Source: Pseudoroseomonas aestuarii (GTDB taxonomy: Bacteria > Pseudomonadota > Alphaproteobacteria > Acetobacterales > Acetobacteraceae). From it: a DNA stretch of 64,000 nucleotides. The stretch is from contig NZ_JBHSCH010000019.1 in assembly GCF_042651065.1 (NCBI RefSeq), positions 1 to 64,000 of the forward strand, read 5' to 3'. The stretch's first letter is position 1; every line of letters begins with the position of its first letter. Positions 1-7,014 of this stretch are shown here, piece after piece. Under the pieces are notes generated by a model. The model ran no database searches, was not told the DNA's origin, and saw only the letters and a list, made by a program, of their open reading frames with translations. Position numbers and translations under genes: made by a program.

Positions 1-527
1 CGCCGCTGCTGGCCGCGGGGCTGGCCTTCGCCCTTGCCCTCTTCGCCCTGCGCGGCGACCAGTCGCCCTGGATCCAGTTCCGCTTCGCCGCCGGCCCGCC
101 GGGCGAGCTCACCGGATGGCTGGAGCGCGAGGCGGGCGGCGCCCGCGTGCTGGTGCTCTCGCCGGACATCGCGCCGGCCTACCCGGCCATCAACTACGCG
201 CAGGCCCGTTCCATCCTGCCCTTCATGAGCCTGTGGCTGCTGCAATCCACCTACCAGCGATGCCCCGAGGGCGGCGCCCGCTACCGCGCGCCCCGGGAGA
301 TGAGCGACGCCGAGGCCACCGTCTTCCGCACCGTGGCGGAGCGCATGGCGCAGGCGCCGCCGGCGGCGGTGCTGGTCTCGAACTACACCGGCATTCCGGC
401 CTGCGGCGGCGCGCCGTTCGATTTCATCGCCTATTTCCGCCGCCACCCGCTGTTCGAAAGCGCCTGGGCGCAGTACCGGAGAAGGGGTGAGATCGACGGC
501 CACCAGCTGTTCGTCCGGGAGGAATGA
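1..527 (+). CDS. C-terminal part of a membrane protein of unknown function
   Basis: The reading frame is open from the first bases to a stop at 525-527, so the gene begins outside the window. About 174 residues are visible: one hydrophobic helix at the extreme left (leucine/alanine-rich, about residues 1-16 of the visible part), then a soluble domain with several Trp, Tyr and Pro residues and two Cys (TYQRC and PACGG). This layout fits a polytopic membrane protein with a C-terminal extracytoplasmic domain, as in some glycosyltransferase-39-like proteins, but no diagnostic motif is present. The stop overlaps the next start by 4 bp, so the two genes are co-transcribed. Confidence 0.6.
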   Translation, partial: PLLAAGLAFALALFALRGDQSPWIQFRFAAGPPGELTGWLEREAGGARVLVLSPDIAPAYPAINYAQARSILPFMSLWLLQSTYQRCPEGGARYRAPREMSDAEATVFRTVAERMAQAPPAAVLVSNYTGIPACGGAPFDFIAYFRRHPLFESAWAQYRRRGEIDGHQLFVREE

Positions 528-1375
528 TGCCGTACCAGGAATTCGTCGGCCGCGCCGAGACGCGCGAGGACCGTATCGACCCCCGCCTCGTGGAAGGGCT
601 GGCCGCCACCCTCTCCCGCCCCGTGCCGCAGGCCGAGCTGCCGCCGCTCTGGCACTGGATGCTGTTCCAGGACTGGAAGCCGGCCGACGGGCTGGGGCCG
701 GACGGCCACCCGAAGCGCGGCGGCTTCCTCCCCCCGGTGCACCATCTGGAGCGCCGCATGTGGGCGGGCGGGCGCGTCACCTTCCAGGGCGGGCTGCGCA
801 GCGGCGACGATGTGCGCCGCACCAGCACCATCCAGTCGATCGAGAGCAAGGCGGGGGGCAGCGGCGAGCTGGTCTTCGTCACGGTGAAGCACGTGCTGGA
901 GGGGCCGCGCGGCCCGGTGCTGGAGGAGGAGCAGGACATCGTCTACCGCGGCGCCGGCGGCGCGGCGGTGAAGGCCGCGCCCCCCGCGCCGCACTGGGAG
1001 GACGCCACCAGCACCGTGGTGATGCCGGACGCGGTGCTGCTGTTCCGCTACTCGGCGCTGACCGGCAACGGCCACCGCATCCACTACGACCACCCCTATG
1101 TGACGCAGGTGGAGGGCTATCCCGGCCTCGTCGTGCACGGGCCGCTGCAGGCCACCTGGCTGGCGCAGCACGCGCTCGACATGTCCCGCCCCGGCGCCCG
1201 GCTGGCCGCCTTCCGCTACCGCGGCCAGCGCCCGGCGATCGGCGGCAGCCCGCTCACCCTGCTCGGCCGCCCGAAGGAGGGCCAAGGTGAAGGGCAGTCG
1301 GAGGGGCGCATCCTGCTGGAGACGCGCGACCCGCAGGGCGCCACCTGCCAGGTGGCCGAGGCCACCCTTGTCTGA
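524..1375 (+). CDS. MaoC/HTD2-type hot-dog dehydratase (mesaconyl-C4-CoA hydratase-like)
   Basis: 283-residue protein of the double hot-dog hydratase family related to mitochondrial HTD2 and mesaconyl-C4-CoA hydratase. It should hydrate or dehydrate a 3-hydroxyacyl-CoA (or ACP) thioester in the cytoplasm. The N-terminal half carries the family's WHWMLFQDWKP stretch. The C-terminal half has RIHYDHPY, whose Asp/His are the expected catalytic residues, followed by GLVVHGPLQ. Length is normal for HTD2-like proteins. The start ATG overlaps the upstream stop (ATGA). The exact acyl substrate cannot be read from the sequence, and the neighbouring transporters give no pathway clue. Confidence 0.8.
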   Translation: MMPYQEFVGRAETREDRIDPRLVEGLAATLSRPVPQAELPPLWHWMLFQDWKPADGLGPDGHPKRGGFLPPVHHLERRMWAGGRVTFQGGLRSGDDVRRTSTIQSIESKAGGSGELVFVTVKHVLEGPRGPVLEEEQDIVYRGAGGAAVKAAPPAPHWEDATSTVVMPDAVLLFRYSALTGNGHRIHYDHPYVTQVEGYPGLVVHGPLQATWLAQHALDMSRPGARLAAFRYRGQRPAIGGSPLTLLGRPKEGQGEGQSEGRILLETRDPQGATCQVAEATLV

Positions 1376-1400
1376 CCGACAACCCCGCGCCGGGGCACCC

Positions 1401-2432
1401 ATGCCCCGGCCCGCCTCCGCCTCGGTTTCCGCCGCCGCTTCCGTCTCTGCTTCCGCCACGGCTTCTGGTTCGGGGGCGCCCGTGCCCCGCGCCACCACCC
1501 CCATCGCCGCGGCGCCGCCGCTGCCTGCCGCGCCGCCGGCGCGCCCCGTGCTCGACGACGCGGTGCGCGGCATCGGCTTCATCGCGCTCGGCTACGCCAT
1601 CATCGCCTGCGCCGACGCGGCGGTGAAATGGGCGCTGCCCCAGGTGGGGCCGGCTGCCGCCATGATCTGGCGCGGCGTGTTCGGCGCCATCGCCATCGCG
1701 CTGCTGGCGCGCGGCGCCTCGCTGCGGCCGGTCAATGGCCGGCTGATCGCCGGGCGCAGCCTGCTGCACTGCGCCGTCACCCTCGTCTATTACATCGCCT
1801 GGGTGCGGGCGATGCCGCTGGCCGACAGCTACGCCGTCACCGCCGCCGCGCCGCTGCTGATGACGCTGCTGGCCATCCCGCTGCTGGGCGAGGCGGTGGG
1901 CTGGCGGCGCTGGACCAGCACGGGGGTGGGCTTCGCGGGCGTGCTGGTCATGCTGCAGCCGGACGGCGCGCTGTGGCGGTGGGAGGCGGCGATGCTGCTC
2001 GGCGGCGTCGGCTTCCTGGCGCTGACGCGGATCTGGACCCGCCTGCTGACGCGCACCGACAGCCCCGCCACCATCGCCTTCTGGCTGCTGCTGGCGCACA
2101 TCCCGGTGGGGCTGCTGCTGCTGCCCTTCTTCCCGCCGCCCCGCCTGCTGCCGGACGCGCCCACCGTGCTGGCGCTGGTCTTCCTCGGCCTGGCCAACGG
2201 GGCGGCGCATTTCCTCTTCGCGCGCGCCTTCGCCATCGCCCCCGTCTCGGTGCTGGCGCCCTTCGAGTACACCACCCTGGTCTGGGGGCTGGTGCTGGGG
2301 CTGCTCATCTGGGGCGAGTTCCCGGCCGCCGCCACGCTGGCGGGGGCGGGCATCGTCATCGCCGCCGGGCTGTACAACCTGCACCGCGAGCGGGTGCGCG
2401 CGCGCGAGGCCCGCATGGGGGCGGCCCGCTGA
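1401..2432 (+). CDS. EamA/DMT-family transporter (first of a pair)
   Basis: Drug/metabolite transporter family permease of about 343 residues, with ten hydrophobic segments arranged as two five-helix EamA repeats (roughly residues 60-190 and 200-330). It probably exports a small metabolite across the inner membrane. The chosen ATG at 1401 leaves a low-complexity Ala/Ser/Pro leader of about 50 residues before the first helix, so a downstream start is possible. The frame is open further upstream to 1287, but that part overlaps the dehydratase and is Arg-rich. The stop shares one base with the start of the next DMT gene. Confidence 0.8.
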   Translation: MPRPASASVSAAASVSASATASGSGAPVPRATTPIAAAPPLPAAPPARPVLDDAVRGIGFIALGYAIIACADAAVKWALPQVGPAAAMIWRGVFGAIAIALLARGASLRPVNGRLIAGRSLLHCAVTLVYYIAWVRAMPLADSYAVTAAAPLLMTLLAIPLLGEAVGWRRWTSTGVGFAGVLVMLQPDGALWRWEAAMLLGGVGFLALTRIWTRLLTRTDSPATIAFWLLLAHIPVGLLLLPFFPPPRLLPDAPTVLALVFLGLANGAAHFLFARAFAIAPVSVLAPFEYTTLVWGLVLGLLIWGEFPAAATLAGAGIVIAAGLYNLHRERVRAREARMGAAR

Positions 2433-3337
2433 TGCCGCTGCGCCACGATGTGCGCCGCGGCGCGCTGATGATGCTGGGCGCCACCGCGCTGTTCACCGTC
2501 ATGGGCGCGCTGGTGAAGGCGCTGGGGGACCGCATCCCCTTCCCGGAGCTGATGTTCTTCCGCAACGCCCTGGCCCTGCCGGTGGTGCTGCTGATCGGGC
2601 TCAGGCGGCATGTCACGCTGCGCACGCGGCGCTTTCCCGGCCATGTGGCCCGCGCGCTGACCGGCACGGCGGCGATGAGCTGCTCCTTCTTCTCCCTCAC
2701 CGTGCTGCCGCTGGCCGAGCAGACGGCGCTGACCTACTCCACGCCGCTCTTCGTCACCATCCTCTCCATCCCCTTCCTCGGCGAGCGGCCGGGCATCCAC
2801 CGCTGGGGCGCGGTGATCGCGGGCTTCGTCGGCATCCTGATCATCGCCATCGGGCAGGGGGCCTTCGGCGCGGCGCATGTGGTGCCGCCGGGCATGCCGG
2901 AATGGATCATCTGGGCCGGCTTCGCCGCCGCCGCCGTGCACGGGCTGTTCTCCGGCCTCACCACCATGCTGGTGCGCCAGCTCTCCGGCACCGAGAGCAG
3001 CGCCACCATCGTGCTGTGGCAGTCGCTGCTGATGACCGGCTTCAGCCTGCTGGCGCTGCCCTTCGTCTGGGTCACGCCCACACTGGCCGACCTGCCGCTG
3101 CTGCTCGGCATCGGGCTGCTGGGCGGCCTCGCGCAGGTGCTGCTCACCGAGGCCTATGCCAGCGCCCAGGTCTCCTCGCTCGGCCCCTATTCCTACACCG
3201 CGCTGGTCTGGGCGATGCTGCTGGGCTGGGTGGTGTGGGGCTACGTGCCCGGCCCCGCCATGCTGGCCGGCTCGGCGCTGATCGTCGCCGCCGGGCTCTA
3301 CATCCTGCACCGTGAGATGAAGCGGAGGCACGCATGA
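2432..3337 (+). CDS. EamA/DMT-family transporter (second of a pair)
   Basis: 301-residue permease with about ten transmembrane helices in two EamA repeats. Typical motifs are PFPELMFFRN near the N-terminus and FLGERP at the end of the first repeat. It begins at the A of the upstream TGA and ends in a 4-bp overlap with the metallo-hydrolase gene, so it sits inside an operon. It is homologous in fold to the preceding permease but clearly diverged. The two could form a heteromeric carrier or be independent exporters; the sequence does not decide this. The substrate is unknown. Confidence 0.83.
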   Translation: MPLRHDVRRGALMMLGATALFTVMGALVKALGDRIPFPELMFFRNALALPVVLLIGLRRHVTLRTRRFPGHVARALTGTAAMSCSFFSLTVLPLAEQTALTYSTPLFVTILSIPFLGERPGIHRWGAVIAGFVGILIIAIGQGAFGAAHVVPPGMPEWIIWAGFAAAAVHGLFSGLTTMLVRQLSGTESSATIVLWQSLLMTGFSLLALPFVWVTPTLADLPLLLGIGLLGGLAQVLLTEAYASAQVSSLGPYSYTALVWAMLLGWVVWGYVPGPAMLAGSALIVAAGLYILHREMKRRHA

Positions 3338-4224
3338 GCATTCCCTTCCTGAAGGACGACCCGCTGCCCACCGGCGCGGTGGAGGAGCTGGGCCGCTTCG
3401 GCGGCACCCGGCTGCGCCGCATCCGCTGCGGCAATCCGGGGCCGTTCACCTTCCTCGGCACCAACACCTACCTGATCGGCGAGGGGCGGGTGGCGGTGCT
3501 CGACCCCGGGCCGGAGGACGCGGCGCACCACGCCGCCCTCCGCGCCGCCCTGGCGGGGGAGACGGTCAGCCACATCCTGGTCAGCCACACCCACCGCGAC
3601 CACTCGCCCGGCGCCGCCGCGCTGCGGGCGGCGAGCGGCGCGCCGACGCTGGGCTTCGGCCCGCACCAGACGCCCCCCGAGGCCGGCGGCGAGGGGGCGG
3701 ACCACGCCTTCACCCCCGACATCGCCCTGGCCGATGGCGGCACGGTGGCGGGCGAGGGCTGGCGCCTCGCCGCGCTGCACACGCCGGGGCACTGCGCCAA
3801 CCACCTCTGCTTCGCGCTGGAGGGGGCGGGCGTGCTGTTCTCGGCCGACCATGTGATGAGCTGGTCCACCAGCGTGGTCAGCCCGCCGGATGGCGACATG
3901 GCGGCCTACATGGCGGGCCTGGCGCGGCTGGCGGCGCGGCCGGAGGCGCTGTTCCTGCCCGGCCATGGCGCGCCGCTGCCGGAGCCCGCGCGCTTCACCC
4001 GCGCCCTGCTGGCGCACCGCCAGGCGCGCGAGGATTCGCTGCGCGCGGCGCTGGCCGGGGGGCCGGGCGCGGTGGCGGTGCTGGTGCCGCGCCTCTACGG
4101 CGCGCTGGACCCGCGGCTGGTGCCGGCCGCCGGGCGCAGCCTGCTCGCGCATCTGCGCAAGCTGGAGGCGGAGGGGCTGGCGCGGCCGGAGCCGGGGAGC
4201 GGCGCCTGGGCGGCGGCGGGCTGA
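3334..4224 (+). CDS. MBL-fold metallo-hydrolase, LACTB2-like
   Basis: 296-residue metallo-beta-lactamase-fold hydrolase. The metal-binding motif is HTHRDH at residues 85-90, followed by the later ligands in HTPGHC, SADH and FLPGHG. The C-terminal ~70 residues resemble the winged-helix extension of LACTB2-type endoribonuclease/thioesterase-like enzymes. The GTNTYLIG segment near residue 43 is also characteristic. It is probably a cytoplasmic, zinc-dependent hydrolase; the substrate could be RNA or a thioester/lactone. It is translationally coupled to the DMT pair by a 4-bp ATGA overlap. Confidence 0.83.
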   Translation: MSIPFLKDDPLPTGAVEELGRFGGTRLRRIRCGNPGPFTFLGTNTYLIGEGRVAVLDPGPEDAAHHAALRAALAGETVSHILVSHTHRDHSPGAAALRAASGAPTLGFGPHQTPPEAGGEGADHAFTPDIALADGGTVAGEGWRLAALHTPGHCANHLCFALEGAGVLFSADHVMSWSTSVVSPPDGDMAAYMAGLARLAARPEALFLPGHGAPLPEPARFTRALLAHRQAREDSLRAALAGGPGAVAVLVPRLYGALDPRLVPAAGRSLLAHLRKLEAEGLARPEPGSGAWAAAG

Positions 4225-4320
4225 GTGGCCCGGGCCGGCGAGGCCGGGGTGGGGCCTTGCAACCACGCCGGCACCGCCTCATTCCTCGGAAGTGCGATTC
4301 GCTCTGGAGGGACTCCGTTC

Positions 4321-4944
4321 ATGTCGCGCCTTGCCTTGCTGATGGCCATGCTGACACTCGCGGCGGCGGCGATGCCGGCGCGGGCCCAGGGCCCAGGGCC
4401 ATACCAGGGGCCACACCAGGGGCCATATCGGGGGCCGGACCCCTCCTTCACCGTGCTGAACAACACGCCGGTGCCGGTGGAGCGGGTCTTCGCCAGCGCC
4501 GCCGCCGCGCGCGACTGGGGGCATGACCGGCTGGCCGGCGCCCCCCTGCCGCCCGGCGCCGCCCGCCCCATCCGGCTCGACCCGCGCGCCGGCTGCGTGA
4601 TCGACCTGCGCGCGGTGCAGGCCGATGGCGCGGTGCGCGACCTGCGCGGCATCGACACATGCGCCACGCCGCGCGTGGTGCTGGGCCCGCCCCTGCCGCA
4701 TGTGCTGCTGCTGGAGAATCGCGGGCGGCAGGTGGTGACCCTGGCCTATGTCTCCCCCGCCGGGCAGCGGGACTGGGGCATGGACCGGCTGGAGGGGCGG
4801 CCGCTGCTGCCCGGCGCCAGCCTGAGCCTGCCGCTGCCGCCCGGCGAATGCCTCTTCGACATCCGCGCCGTGACCGGGCGCGGCGCGCCGGTCGACCATC
4901 GCGGCGTCGATCTCTGCATCCAGCCGCGGCTGGTGCTGCGGTGA
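4321..4944 (+). CDS. Secreted two-repeat protein of the WG-DRL repeat family
   Basis: 207-residue protein with an N-terminal signal peptide (cleavage probably after MPARA-Q, about residue 22) and a short Gly/Pro/Gln linker. Two ~80-residue repeats follow. Each repeat runs: a hydrophobic strand with an Asn, a segment with V.ASP-like residues, then WGxDRL, a PG turn, a first Cys before DLRAV/DIRAV, and a second Cys in D(T/L)C. The two Cys per repeat suggest a disulfide in the periplasm or outside the cell. The start at 4321 is supported by GGAGGG 9 nt upstream; the frame is open earlier but without a signal peptide. Function unknown. Repeats of the same type occur in the next gene and at 31.2-32.8 kb. 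Confidence 0.72.
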   Translation: MSRLALLMAMLTLAAAAMPARAQGPGPYQGPHQGPYRGPDPSFTVLNNTPVPVERVFASAAAARDWGHDRLAGAPLPPGAARPIRLDPRAGCVIDLRAVQADGAVRDLRGIDTCATPRVVLGPPLPHVLLLENRGRQVVTLAYVSPAGQRDWGMDRLEGRPLLPGASLSLPLPPGECLFDIRAVTGRGAPVDHRGVDLCIQPRLVLR

Positions 4945-5636
4945 GGCGGCACCGGCTCCTGCCGCTCGCCCTGCTGGCGCTGCTGGCGCTGCTGGCGCCC
5001 GTCCTGCCTGCTTCCGTCCTGCCCGCTTCCGCCCTGGCCCAGACCGGCGCGCCGGACGAGAGGAGGGAGGAGCTGGACGGCTCCTTCAACCTGACCAACC
5101 GCAGCGGCCGGCTGATCGAGCGGCTCTACGCCTCGCCCATCCGCACCCGGCAATGGGGCGAGAACCGGCTGGGCGCCGAGGGGCTGGCGGCGGGCGGGGA
5201 ACTCGCCATCCGCATGCCGCCCACCGGCGGCTGCCGCACCGATCTGCGCCTGGTCTTCGAGGGCGGGCTGACGGAGGAGCGGCGCGATATCGACACCTGC
5301 CGCGACCGCGACGTGGTGATCGGCACCCCGGCGCGCACCGGGGGGCTGCGCGCCGGCGCCGATGGCCCCGCCGCCGTGGCGCAGGGCAATCCGAGCTTCG
5401 CCCTGGTGAACGATGGCAGCCGCGCCATCCGCGAGCTCTACGCCTCGCCCACCAGCAGCAATGACTGGGGCGAGGACCGGCTCGGCCGCGACACGGTGCC
5501 ACCGGGCGGCCGCATGACGATCCGGCTGCCGGAGGGCGCCTGCTCCTACGACCTGCGCGTGGTGTGGGCGAATGGCCGCGCCGAGGAGCGCCGTGGCCTC
5601 AACCTGTGCGAGACGGATGAGCTGAGCTTCCGCTGA
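4941..5636 (+). CDS. Secreted two-repeat protein of the WG-DRL repeat family, second copy
   Basis: 231-residue protein from a GTG start that overlaps the preceding stop (GTGA), so it is translationally coupled to it. The N-terminus is a Leu/Ala-rich signal peptide ending near ASALA-Q (about residue 34). Two repeats follow, separated by about 30 residues. They contain LYASP, WGENRLG/WGEDRLG, a PPGG-type turn, C-x-x-DLR or C-x-Y-DLRVV, an EER motif and a final Cys. These are closer to the family consensus than the repeats of the upstream gene. No enzyme motif is visible. A structural, binding or envelope role is possible but unproven. Confidence 0.72.
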   Translation: MRRHRLLPLALLALLALLAPVLPASVLPASALAQTGAPDERREELDGSFNLTNRSGRLIERLYASPIRTRQWGENRLGAEGLAAGGELAIRMPPTGGCRTDLRLVFEGGLTEERRDIDTCRDRDVVIGTPARTGGLRAGADGPAAVAQGNPSFALVNDGSRAIRELYASPTSSNDWGEDRLGRDTVPPGGRMTIRLPEGACSYDLRVVWANGRAEERRGLNLCETDELSFR

Positions 5637-5650
5637 GCGCGGGCCGGCCC

Positions 5651-6007
5651 TCAGGCCAGCAGGTTGAAGAGGGGCTGCGGCGTGTCGCCTTCCCCGGCCT
5701 GGAAGCCCAGGAGGGCCTGCGAGAATTCGAGCGGCGGCGTGTACGCTTCCGTACCCCCGAGGGCCGTGGCGCCGAGCCGGAGCTGCCCCTGCTGCTGGAG
5801 CCCGCGCAACAGGGCCGCGCTGTCATCGGCGCCGTCTGCGGGAGACGAGATGGCGGAGGCGTCGATATTGACCAGAGGGGAAGGCCCGGCCGGCCGGGAC
5901 GCCGCTCGGGGGCGCCGGGCGCCAGGCGGCCGCCCGGTTCCCGCGGGCGGGTCCGTGCCGCGCCGCCGCACCCTGCCCGGCGGGCCAACCCAAGGCTGGC
6001 GATGCAC
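5651..6007 (-). CDS. Hypothetical protein, weakly supported
   Basis: 118-codon frame from a GTG start, 6 bp downstream of the next gene's stop on the same strand. The N-terminal 45 residues are Arg/Pro/Gly-rich and may be non-coding. The C-terminal 70 residues look protein-like (VNIDASAISS, then a Leu/Gln-rich segment ending PLFNLLA). The real start may lie further inside. No family was recognised. It could form a two-gene unit with the protein at 6014-6829. Confidence 0.4.
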   Translation of the reverse strand: MHRQPWVGPPGRVRRRGTDPPAGTGRPPGARRPRAASRPAGPSPLVNIDASAISSPADGADDSAALLRGLQQQGQLRLGATALGGTEAYTPPLEFSQALLGFQAGEGDTPQPLFNLLA

Positions 6008-6013
6008 CGGTGG

Positions 6014-6829
6014 TCAGTAGGACAGGCTGAGGAGCGCGCCCGGGTTCTGCCAGGCTAGGCCATAGCCGTTCACGGCCTGCCGGCTCTGCACCGTGATCAG
6101 CTTGGCGCCCTCCGCCACCATGTCGGATTCGGCCAGCTTGCCGGAGCCGGAGGCGCCCTGCGCGCCGCCGCTGGCGACCGGCATCAGGGACGGCATGGCC
6201 CGGCTTGTGGACGGGGGCGCTGTCTCGGCCCTTTCCAGCGTCACCTGCGGCGGGCCGAATTCGCCCGCGCCGGACGCCAGACGCTCGCTCCGCACCGAGT
6301 AGGTGTAGAGGATGCCCTGGCTGCTGTCCTCGACCTTCACGATGCGGGTGGAAACCTCATAGGTCGTGGCGGTGGCTTCCCCCAGAACCTCATAATCCTG
6401 GCCGCCCACGGTCATGATGGTGGAGGGCCGGGGGCTCCACATCTGCTGCCGCGTGCGGCTCTCCTGCGCCGAGACGATGCTGAGCTCGGGCTTCTCCGCG
6501 AAGCGGGTGTCGCCGGCGGCCAGCTTCTCCGAGATGTAGGCGGCCGTGGGGGAGTCGAGGCGGATCGGCGCGGGGGCGCCGTTCGCGCCGGCGTTCTGCG
6601 GGGCCTTCTGCGGCACCGGCAGGTTCTGCAGCACCGCGGCCGGAGAAGCGGTGCCACTGCCGGGCGAGGCGGCCGCGGGCTGGGGCTGGGGCTTGGCCGG
6701 GGACGGGGCTGGTGCCGGGTCCGGCCGCAGCGCCAGGAGTTTGGCGGCGCTGTACTGGCTCGCGATCTGGCTCAGCCTGCTGGTGGCGCCGGAGGAGGCC
6801 ACGGCGCCCGCGGGGACGGTCAAGCTCAT
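6014..6829 (-). CDS. Hypothetical protein
   Basis: 271-residue protein from an ATG, with no signal peptide or membrane helix apparent. Residues ~40-65 are a Pro/Ala/Gln linker. The middle (about 95-200) looks like a beta-rich domain with alternating hydrophobic residues (TIMTVGGQDYEV, YEVSTRIVKV). The tail is Ser/Gly-rich. I recognise no family. The upstream 185 bp include an unusually AT-rich stretch (about 6905-6965) that probably holds its promoter. The next gene on the strand is another unknown, so no function can be proposed. Confidence 0.6.
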   Translation of the reverse strand: MSLTVPAGAVASSGATSRLSQIASQYSAAKLLALRPDPAPAPSPAKPQPQPAAASPGSGTASPAAVLQNLPVPQKAPQNAGANGAPAPIRLDSPTAAYISEKLAAGDTRFAEKPELSIVSAQESRTRQQMWSPRPSTIMTVGGQDYEVLGEATATTYEVSTRIVKVEDSSQGILYTYSVRSERLASGAGEFGPPQVTLERAETAPPSTSRAMPSLMPVASGGAQGASGSGKLAESDMVAEGAKLITVQSRQAVNGYGLAWQNPGALLSLSY

Positions 6830-7014
6830 CTGTGGTGTCGATCCTGCTGCCTGCTGCCGCGCCGGGCGGCGCAGGGGGAGGGAAACCCGCCGGTTTCCTA
6901 CCGGGCCGGAGCAGGATCGGTATCAAGAAGCTCTTAAAAAATTCCCAATAAAGAGATTTGTCTCATTGAGTGAAGTGCCGGGGAGGCGGGCTCCCCGGCA
7001 CCGGGCCGACGCCC
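6830..7014. promoter_or_regulatory. AT-rich intergenic region, probable promoter
   Basis: Gap between the unknown minus-strand gene and the end of the molybdenum hydroxylase gene. The stretch 6905-6965 contains runs such as TTAAAAAATTCCCAATAAAG, striking in this G+C-rich window. Read on the minus strand it could supply a promoter for the gene starting at 6829. No convincing -35/-10 pair with good spacing was found. Confidence 0.3.
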
